Source: CAVSUZ01 sp963795415 (GTDB lineage: Bacteria > Pseudomonadota > Alphaproteobacteria > Acetobacterales > Acetobacteraceae). Taken from it: DNA of 64,000 bases. The position numbers and the translations under genes were made by a program. This document shows, piece after piece, positions 36,238 to 43,237 of this stretch. The stretch covers positions 868,001 through 932,000 of the forward strand of contig CAWCHQ010000001.1 in the NCBI GenBank assembly GCA_963795415.1. Direction: 5' to 3'. The stretch's first letter is position 1, and each line of letters opens with the position of its first letter. The notes below the pieces were generated by a model. That model made no database searches and was not told where the DNA came from. It saw only the letters and a program-made list of their open reading frames with translations.

Positions 36238-37272
36238 ATGGCGTATCCCGCGCATCTGCTGCCCACTACGGTGGTGGGCAGTTATCCTCAGCCGGACTGG
36301 CTGGTGGATCGTTCGGCGCTGCTGAAGCATGGCGTGCCGCGTGCGCGGGCCGGCGATATCTGGCGCGTCGGTTCTGAGTGGCTGGAGCAGGCGCAGGATG
36401 ATGCGACGGTTCTGGCGATTCGGGAGATGGAGCGGGCCGGCATCGATATCGTTACAGATGGGGAGATGCGGCGGGAGAGCTACTCGAATCGATTTGCGCT
36501 GGCGCTGGAGGGGGTGGATGCGGCGCGGCCGGGCGAGCTGCGGCGGGGCGGGCAGGTGACTCCGGTGCCTCGGGTTGTGGGTCGTGTGCGGCGGGTGGGG
36601 CCGGTGGAGACGCGCGATGCGGCGTTCCTGGTGCGAAATACAGGGCGGGCGACGAAGATCACTCTGCCGGGGCCGTTCACGTTGTCGCAGCAGGCGCAGA
36701 ACGAGTTTTACGACGACGAAGAAGAGCTGGCGATGGACTACGCCGCCGCGGTGAATGCGGAGCTGCGGGACCTCCGGATGACCAGGGTGGACGTGGTGCA
36801 GCTCGATGAGCCGTGGGTGCGGACGGCGCCAGAGAAGGCGACGCGCTGGGGCGTGCGGGCGATCAACCGGGCACTGGAGGGGATCGAGGGCCCGACGGTG
36901 GTGCATCTGTGCTTCGGCTATGCGGCGGTGGTGCGGGAGAAGCCGAGCGGGTACAGCTTTCTTCCGCAACTATCTGACTGTGCGGCACAGCAGATTTCAA
37001 TCGAGGCGGCGCAGCCAAGGTTGGATCTGGGGGTGTTGCGGGAACTGGCGGGCAAGACCGTGATGCTGGGGGTGCTGGACCTGGGCGATCCGGAAGTCGA
37101 GAGGGCGGAGGTGGTGGCGGAGCGGATCCGGGCGGGGCTGCGGTTTGTGGCGCCGGAGCGGCTGATCCCGGCGCCGGATTGCGGGATGAAGTATCTGAAG
37201 CGGGAGGTGGCGTTCGGGAAGTTGCGGGCGTTGGTGGATGGGGCGGCGCTGGTAAGGCGAGAGTTGGGGTGA
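36238..37272 (+). CDS. MetE-like (cobalamin-independent methionine synthase family) protein
   Basis: 344 residues, equal to the C-terminal catalytic half of MetE. It starts LLPTTVVGSYPQPDWL, has ITDGEM-like IVTDGEMRRE, LPGPFTLSQQ, VVQLDEPW, and likely zinc ligands in VVHLCFGY (His-x-Cys) and PDCGMKYL (Cys). Such short forms lack the folate-binding N-terminal half and act in other methyl transfers or as core methionine synthases in some bacteria. It begins six bases after the hydrolase remnant. The substrate is not determined. Confidence 0.87.
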   Translation: MAYPAHLLPTTVVGSYPQPDWLVDRSALLKHGVPRARAGDIWRVGSEWLEQAQDDATVLAIREMERAGIDIVTDGEMRRESYSNRFALALEGVDAARPGELRRGGQVTPVPRVVGRVRRVGPVETRDAAFLVRNTGRATKITLPGPFTLSQQAQNEFYDDEEELAMDYAAAVNAELRDLRMTRVDVVQLDEPWVRTAPEKATRWGVRAINRALEGIEGPTVVHLCFGYAAVVREKPSGYSFLPQLSDCAAQQISIEAAQPRLDLGVLRELAGKTVMLGVLDLGDPEVERAEVVAERIRAGLRFVAPERLIPAPDCGMKYLKREVAFGKLRALVDGAALVRRELG

Positions 37273-37494
37273 TCGGGAGGTTCGGAGAGCGGGGTTGGAA
37301 GGGCCGCGCGGTAAGGCGAGTTGCTGGTGGTTGGCGCCGGGAGAAGATCGGACCGTCGTTCGTTTACTGCTCATTTCGATATTCGTCGTCAGGGACGGTC
37401 TTTCACGCGATGTCGGCGCAAGATCGAAATGACGCCCGGCGTGCAAAGTAGAAATGACACCCCAGGAGTGCCTCGTGTACGGGACGACGGAGCG
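37273..37494. other. Intergenic region with insertion-sequence-end-like motifs
   Basis: No gene seen. Near 37424-37459 the motif gaaatgac occurs twice (tcgaaatgac and gtagaaatgaca) about 24 bases apart, a pattern resembling transposase-binding repeats at insertion-sequence ends. A short repeat (ggtaaggcgag) occurs at the MetE-like stop and again about 58 bases later. Confidence 0.4.
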
Positions 37495-37801
37495 TCAGAC
37501 AGCGCCGATGAGTGCCAGGCCTTCCGCCACCGATACGAACTCGCCGCCGCCGGTGAGTTTCTCCACCTCATCGACATGATCAACCGGCTGTCCAGCGGAT
37601 CTTCCAGATAGGCCGTGATCGCCTCCGGTCCTGCCGCGTGGTGGAGGACGGAGCGGCCAGGGCGCGGCTCGGTCCAGAACACAGCAGCGAACGGAATACA
37701 TCGAGGCTTGCGTGGCGCTGCGTGATGACCGAGCCATCGTCGTGCAGCAGGGCCACGACGCTGTTGGTTGTGCCGAAATCGATGCCGACCGCTTTGACCA
37801 T
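37495..37801 (-). pseudogene. Hsp70-family (YegD-like) chaperone remnant
   Basis: The minus strand starts MVKAVGIDFGTTNSVVALLHDDG, the phosphate 1 motif of Hsp70/actin-fold ATPases, continues ASLDVFRSLLC, then in a second frame HHAAGPEAITAYLEDP, and ends with EKLTGGGEFVSVAEGLALIGAV, the C-terminal motif of YegD-like proteins. Only about 100 of 420 or more residues are left, so a large internal part has been deleted and the frame has changed at least once. Confidence 0.7.
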
Positions 37802-38348
37802 TCGGCCCTCCGCCCAAAGGGCGCGGTTCCAAGCTGAATTGGATGCGAGGCAAGAGGGGAGGCTTCATAATGAACGATAACCTAGGGCCGGAGCCGGCAA
37901 TACTCCTGCGAGCCTTCGAGATTTGGATTGGGGTCTACGTCAGCCCCAGGATCTTGAGCCAACCGTCGGGAAAAAGTGCGACGCACGCGCAAAGTAGACA
38001 CAACCCTTGGCGCGACGGGCAGGATCAGCGCCACACGGCATTTCCGCAGACGCTCGGGCTGGGGGGTCAGGGGGCCGAAGCCGACGGCAACCGGCGCGCA
38101 GCGCAGCCCTTGAGGCCGCCATCCCGGCCCAGCGCCAATGTCGCTGCCGGTAGAAAAGTCACAGTTTCTGCCCGATAGAAATGTCACTCTGCGTGTGATG
38201 CGAATCACTGTAGCCCGTTGTTCGTCGTCCCCAATCCCCCAGCCACTCAGCACAGCGAACCAGATCGAGGCCGGCTCAACAAGCCTTTTTTCCGTACCCT
38301 GTTAGTGCTGTAATCATCCCACGCCGCCGAGTCCGTATACGAGGCTTG
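37802..38348. other. Mobile-element scar, no gene seen
   Basis: About 550 bases between the Hsp70 remnant and the low-GC protein. It contains the insertion-end-like segments listed at 38138 and 38171. Frames here are arginine-rich shadows without family features. GC content falls clearly after about 38200. Confidence 0.45.
38138..38188. repeat. Insertion-sequence-end-like repeats, left of low-GC island
   Basis: atgtcgctgccggtagaaaagt (38138-38159) is followed by cccgatagaaatgtca (38171-38186). The repeated taga-aa-gtca core at short spacing is typical of transposase-binding sites. The first segment recurs with one mismatch and one gap at 40202-40224, in the same orientation. Confidence 0.5.
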
Positions 38349-39940
38349 TCAGTTATTAATTGCATCGGTGCAAGCGTCACGTGTCTTGTAAAAACCAATC
38401 AAGTGACCTTGAGCGCCGACGCCATATTGAAGATAAAGAAAGGCTTTCTCATCATCACTAGATGGCACAGCGAATTCAATATCGGTGGCGTGATGATGCC
38501 TCTCGGCCTCATCAGCAAGTTCCTTTGGGGTTCGTTTTGGCTCCACGCATTGCATCTTGTCGGAATAGTAATCCACATACCAGCTTTCGCCACTACGCCG
38601 TGAGACACTAATTGCCTTAGCCTTGTCAGCCTCTGACGGCGGATCGCGATCATCGCAAAACTTGTTTGTGTAATAGTCGTTGTAGTATGATTTGCCATTA
38701 AGGTCATATTTAACCACAACATCGGTCGGATTGCTCACGTTAGCTACCTCTAAGCCTCCCTCAATTTCGATGTTTCGCGCTCCTTTCGCCTTTGCTGATA
38801 GTGCATCTCCTATCGGCGTAAGTTTCGACAGTTTACATCCTGCCCAGATTTTCGCCCCGTCACTCACCCACCACGGTCCCTTATCCGTTGCGTGCTTTAA
38901 TGCCTCATCAGCCAGAGTTTGATCGGCCTTGTCTCGATCAGTGTCCACGTCACGACTGATTTGCTGAAGTCAGGCTTTGTCATGTCAGGTGTATGGAACG
39001 GATTGGCGCATTTCTCATGGGACACGTAAAACGAATACGAGTAACTCTTATCTTTCAAACCATAAGAGATAACGACATCTGCTTCCAAAATGCCACTGCC
39101 CGTAATCTCTAGGTCGGTAGCACCCCTCCTAACAGCGATATCTGCGAACTGCTTCGGTGTCCCCGACAATGCGTGACACCCCGCGTCATCTTCATTGTCA
39201 TCCTTGTAATACCAGTCTGCCGTCTGGTTAGACGTTACCTGGCCAGCGGTGAGTGCATCGTTGTGGCGCTGGGCTAATGCCTCGAGGGAAGAATATCGTT
39301 CAACAGAGCTCTTAATTACATCGAAGAACGATGGGAAGTCAGAGACGTTGTCCATCTGCATCCGCTGATAGTTGGCCCACTCCTTAGGGTTGGCGGTCGG
39401 GATCCACTGACAAGAATATGCCTTATCAGAGATGTCTTTGCATTCGAGCGGATGATTCTGATCGACTCCCTCATTGAGGGCGGCACCTCCGAAGTTCACC
39501 CACCAAATGCGAGTACCGTTGGGCATCGTCCCTGCATACCGGACGGCGGGCGCTTCCGGGTCACTCATAAAGGTCAATCCCTCTACGCCGTGCGTTGGCG
39601 CGAGATAGGAATAGGCTTCATCAATGCTCATGCCCGCCGGATCGAGGCAGGGAGAATGACTCCATACACCACCCGTAAAGTTGCTATTCTGCAGGCAGAC
39701 AAATACACCTGCGAATTTATGATCATTAGTGTCGCGATGCGCACGTTGCCCAGCAACAGCAGCTAGTGATTGCGACGACGGCAGAGCAGGCTGCGCTGGC
39801 GTTGATTGGACTGGCACCGATTGAGTCGGCGTTGGCTGTGCCGGCGCCGTTTGCGCTGGCCCATTCGAGGTAAGCGCATCCAATGCGAAGGCACCCCCGA
39901 TGAGAACCGTGGCGACCAGGAGAACTCTGCCCTTATGCAT
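38349..39940 (-). pseudogene. Secreted protein with three Cys-flanked tandem repeats, one-base frameshift
   Basis: Two frames join into about 530 residues; one base is missing near 38941-38950. The start MHKGRVLLVATVLIGGAFAL is a signal peptide or anchor, followed by a Pro/Thr/Gln linker (about 30-60). The rest is built of repeats of about 57-61 residues from cysteine to cysteine, each preceded by W-[YW]-[YV]: CHALSGTPKQFADIAVRRGATDLEI...HEKC; CKLSKLTPIGDAL...NIEIEGG...NKFC; CVEPKRTPKELADEA...ATDIEFA...RDAC. A weaker copy may precede them. GC content is much lower than around it, a sign of transfer. No family recognised; surface or periplasmic role inferred. Confidence 0.7.
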
Positions 39941-39976
39941 AATCGTTTGTCGCTTTGGCGGCCACGGGGCGGGCAC

Positions 39977-40699
39977 GAGCCGGAAGGCGCACGGCGGCCA
40001 TTATGGCGCCGCAACCGGCCAACATCGCGTTGCTGCGGGCGCCACGGCAGGGCGCCGCACGGGGGGTCTTGCGGGGTGTGGTCACGAAACAAGCCTCTTT
40101 TGTATGGGAATTGTCGCAGCTCACGCTGTCGTGAGCAAGCACTTTGCGGCAAAATCGCCCAACGCCGGGGCGGCGCTGCCGCGCACTCGAGGTGCGGCAC
40201 GATGTCGGTGCCCGGTAGAAAAGTTGCCCTCGCGGGGTGGCGATATGTTGCGGGATCGCCGGTGCGTTTCATCGCCTCATAGAACGGGCCGAGAGGGAGT
40301 GTGCGCTCACTCAGTTTCGGGTCCGTCGAGCGCCGTAAGGAATGTAAGGACGACGTGCCGGTCGTCGGATGAGGCGAGCCGGTCCGGGTTCACGCCCAGC
40401 CGGGCCAGCCGGACGCGCTCGGTTGCTCGTGTCGCTCCGCCGGCGTGCGTGAAGCGGCATTGGCGGACAGGAGGGGCGAGCCGAGACGTGTATCCACGAT
40501 CGCGCCCAGCTGTTACGGCGCGCAGCGGGATGCGGCGGCTGGTTTGCAGCGTGAGCGTGCGGTCCACCATATTTGCGTCGGTAATTGTAGGGGGTCTCCG
40601 GCGCATCCGTCGGCCAGTGCGCAGCCGATGAGCAGGGGGCGAAGCGTGTCAGGGTCTGCCCTCGCGCACCAGCGAAGGTCGGTGACGGGCAGGCCTGCT
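39977..40699. other. Gene-poor region right of the low-GC island
   Basis: No gene I can defend. It contains an insertion-end-like segment at 40202-40224. A minus-strand frame ending near 40307 (RLARLGVNPDRLASSDDRHVVLTFLTALDGPE) looks like the C-terminal end of some enzyme, possibly a cytochrome-type protein, but I cannot name it. It is probably a decayed gene. Confidence 0.35.
40202..40224. repeat. Insertion-sequence-end-like repeat, right of low-GC island
   Basis: atgtcggtgcccggtagaaaagt matches 38138-38159 except for one mismatch and one added c. The two copies are direct repeats about 2.06 kb apart and bracket the low-GC repeat protein. Confidence 0.5.
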
Positions 40700-41728
40700 T
40701 CAGGCACACCGGGGCGGCTCGTCGGGGATCCAGCTTTTGCGCTCGCCAGCATATGCGGGGCCTGGGTTGCCGCTGACGGTGGTGCGCCACATCAGGCGGG
40801 TGATGTTGGCGGCGTCGAACCAGGTTGCCGCGTGGGCCAGGCAGCGATTATCCCAGATCAGCACATCGCCCTGGCTCCAATCGTGAACGTAGACAAATTG
40901 CGGCTGGGTGAGGTGCGACATGAGCGTTTCGAGCAGTTTTGCGCCTTCGCCATATGGGCCAGGCTCCATACCGACAAACGGGCCTTCAACCCAGTCCATC
41001 TGGCCGTATTCGCAGAGGTAGAGCGCACGGCGGCCGGTGACGGGGTGCACGCGCACAACCGGCTGACGCTGGGGGCGTTCATGGGGCCGCAGCTCGCGGG
41101 GCGTTTCGCCGGCCAGCACGGCTTTGCGTGAACGTCCCGCGCTGGAGCCGACGTGCAGGCCTTCGCGCCGGTCCGCCCGGGCCTTCAGGTCCCGCGGCAA
41201 GGTGTCATAGGCGGCGGCGCCGTCGGCGAACAGGGTCTGGCCCTGGCCGCGCGGGGCGGGATCGACGCCGAGGAAGAGCGAGATGTCGGGCGGCGGACGG
41301 CGGTAGCTCTGGTCGGTGTGCCAGCCGCGGCGGTGGGGGAACTGGACGGGGAAGCGGCCTTCGGGCGTGAGCGGCGGATCGGGCAGGGCGGGGGGCTGGC
41401 GGGCGACGCGGGGGTTGTTGGAGACGACGAAGATTTCCGGGACGGTTTCGTGCACCATGTTCGCGGCGGTGAGGGTCTGTCGATAGTCCTCGACCTCGGG
41501 GCCGAAGAGGCGGCTGAGGCGGACGAGCAGTTCGGGGTTTTCGGCCATGAGGTTCATGCCGGGAATCAGGAGCAGCCCGCCGCTTTCGGCGAGCATCGTG
41601 GGAAGGGTTTCGGGACGGGCTTCGGCCGCGCGGACGAGATCGAGGGCGCCGCCATCGCCGGTGAGGGTCACACGGCCGCCGAAGCTTGCTCCCGGCAGGG
41701 GGTTTAGTCGTTCGAGTGTGGTTTGCAT
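40700..41728 (-). CDS. TauD/TfdA-family Fe(II)/2-oxoglutarate dioxygenase
   Basis: 342 residues. The iron-binding facial triad is visible: His-x-Asp in GWHTDQSY (about residue 137) and the distal histidine in NRCLAHAATWFD, with the 2-oxoglutarate arginine in TRLMWRTTVSG. Enzymes of this family open sulfonates such as taurine, herbicide ethers or other small acids by hydroxylation. No sulfonate transporter is adjacent, though the importer at 33120-35686 is of the type that accepts such compounds. Divergent from the CoA transferase genes. Confidence 0.88.
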   Translation of the reverse strand: MQTTLERLNPLPGASFGGRVTLTGDGGALDLVRAAEARPETLPTMLAESGGLLLIPGMNLMAENPELLVRLSRLFGPEVEDYRQTLTAANMVHETVPEIFVVSNNPRVARQPPALPDPPLTPEGRFPVQFPHRRGWHTDQSYRRPPPDISLFLGVDPAPRGQGQTLFADGAAAYDTLPRDLKARADRREGLHVGSSAGRSRKAVLAGETPRELRPHERPQRQPVVRVHPVTGRRALYLCEYGQMDWVEGPFVGMEPGPYGEGAKLLETLMSHLTQPQFVYVHDWSQGDVLIWDNRCLAHAATWFDAANITRLMWRTTVSGNPGPAYAGERKSWIPDEPPRCA

Positions 41729-41861
41729 GTGCGGCGCCCTCGGGATGTGGTCAAGCGGCGGTTTTCTGCTTTATATCCTGGGTTTGAAGCGAGATTCACG
41801 CGCTCCGACGTTCCGCCTCGCGATCTCGCTTCAGAGCAAAGCATAACGGGAAACGGTTCCG

Positions 41862-42521
41862 ATGATAGACAAGCGCATCGCCTCGGTTGCGGAGGCGCTG
41901 GCGGGGATTCGTGACGGCTCGACGGTGCTGGTGGGGGGATTCGGCGATGTGGGCACGCCGCTGGCACTGCTGGAAGGATTGATCGAGCAGGGCGCGCGGG
42001 AGCTGACGGTTGTTTGCACTGCTGGCGGACGAGACGGGAGCGCGATCGCGCGGCTGATGACTCTGGGGCGTGTGCGCAAAATGATCTGCAGTTTCATCCG
42101 TCCGGCAAGTGAGGCAGGACGGTTACATATGGAAGGCAAGCTGGAGGTCGAGGTTGTGCCGCAGGGAACGCTGGCCGAGCGGATGCGGGCGGCGGGGGCG
42201 GGGATCCCGGCGTTTTACACTCCGACCGGCGCCGATACGATTCTGGCGGAGCGACGTGAGGTGCGCGAGATCGGTGGCAAGCCTTGCATGCTGGAGATGC
42301 CACTGGCGGGCGACGTGGCGTTGATCGATGCTTGGCAGGGGGATCGTTGGGGGAATCTGACGTATCGGGAAACGCAGCGGAATTTCAATCCGGTGATGGC
42401 GATGGCTGCTTCGATGACGATTGCGCAGGTGGTTCATGCGGTGGAGCTGGGCGATATTCCGCCGGAGCAGGTTCACACGCCGGGGATTTTTGTGAACCGG
42501 CTGGTGCATGTTCCGGCGTAG
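41862..42521 (+). CDS. pcaI: 3-oxoacid/3-oxoadipate CoA-transferase subunit A
   Basis: 219 residues, full length for family I CoA transferase subunit A. DGSTVLVGGFGDVGTPLALLEGL has the CoA-binding glycine-rich loop of this subunit, followed by GRVRKMICSF and IPAFYTPTGADTILAE. With subunit B it moves CoA from succinyl-CoA to 3-oxoadipate or acetoacetate. GGGAAAC before the ATG is a modest ribosome-binding site. It is followed by subunit B after 13 bases. PcaIJ is the usual last-but-one step of aromatic breakdown, but the ScoAB assignment is equally possible. Confidence 0.9.
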   Translation: MIDKRIASVAEALAGIRDGSTVLVGGFGDVGTPLALLEGLIEQGARELTVVCTAGGRDGSAIARLMTLGRVRKMICSFIRPASEAGRLHMEGKLEVEVVPQGTLAERMRAAGAGIPAFYTPTGADTILAERREVREIGGKPCMLEMPLAGDVALIDAWQGDRWGNLTYRETQRNFNPVMAMAASMTIAQVVHAVELGDIPPEQVHTPGIFVNRLVHVPA

Positions 42522-42534
42522 CGGAGAGGGCGCG

Positions 42535-43182
42535 ATGGAGAGATGGACTCCGCTCGACCGCGGCGGCATGTCGGCGCGGGCCGCGGCGGATATCCCGGAA
42601 GGATGGCTGGTCAATCTGGGGATCGGCATTCCGACGGAGGTGGCGAATTTTATTCCGGCTGATCGCGAGGTGATCATTCATGCGGAGAATGGCGTGATCG
42701 GCGCGGGGCCGGCGCCGGCGCAGGACGCGGTCAATCCGTATCTTATCAATGCGGGGGTGCAGCCGATCACTTTGGTTCGCGGCGGAAGCTACGTGCATCA
42801 CGCGGACAGTTTCGCGATTGCGCGGGGCGGGCACCTGGATCTATGCATTCTGGGCGCGTTCGAGGTTTCCGAGAGCGGTGATCTTGCGAATTGGGCGCGG
42901 CATCCGGACGAGAAGGTGAAGCAGATCGGTGGGGCGATGGACCTGGCGATCGGCGCGAAACGGTTGTGGGTGATCATGGAGCATACCACAAAAGAGGGTG
43001 CGCCACGGCTGGTGCGCACATGTTCTTATCCACGGACCGCGCATGGGGTGGTGCGGCGGGTTTATACAAATCTGGCGGTGCTGGATGTCACGCCACGCGG
43101 GTTCGTGGTGCTTGAAACGATTCCGGAGCTGACGTTCGAGGAGTTGCAGGAGCGCACGGAGGCGCGGCTGCTGCGGGATTGA
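42535..43182 (+). CDS. pcaJ: 3-oxoacid/3-oxoadipate CoA-transferase subunit B
   Basis: 215 residues. The catalytic glutamate is in HAENGVIG (the S/A-E-N-G-V motif, about residue 47), with LGIGIPTEVANFI before it and GGAMDLAIGAKRLWVIMEHTTKEG after it. ATG 42535 is preceded by GGAGAGGG; the frame is open to 42508. It works as a heteromer with subunit A. Two hairpins follow its stop and separate it from the convergent transporter gene. Confidence 0.92.
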   Translation: MERWTPLDRGGMSARAAADIPEGWLVNLGIGIPTEVANFIPADREVIIHAENGVIGAGPAPAQDAVNPYLINAGVQPITLVRGGSYVHHADSFAIARGGHLDLCILGAFEVSESGDLANWARHPDEKVKQIGGAMDLAIGAKRLWVIMEHTTKEGAPRLVRTCSYPRTAHGVVRRVYTNLAVLDVTPRGFVVLETIPELTFEELQERTEARLLRD

Positions 43183-43192
43183 GGCCTTCACC

Positions 43193-43235
43193 CGGATCGC
43201 TGCGCGATCCGACCTCTCCCGCACGCGGGAGAGGT
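43193..43235. terminator. Two adjacent hairpins between convergent genes
   Basis: First cggatcg/cgatccg with a five-base loop (43193-43211), then an 11-bp perfect stem acctctcccgc/gcgggagaggt with a two-base loop (43212-43235). They fill the gap between pcaJ and the fused transporter gene and probably act as a bidirectional terminator. The acctctcccgc element is of a kind often repeated between genes in alphaproteobacteria. Confidence 0.6.
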
Positions 43236-43237
43236 GT

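Noticed and set aside
40307..40606. Minus-strand frame ending RLARLGVNPDRLASSDDRHVV, possibly the end of a cytochrome-type enzyme
   Set aside because: No heme motif (CxxCH) or other diagnostic block found; described only as a gene-poor region.
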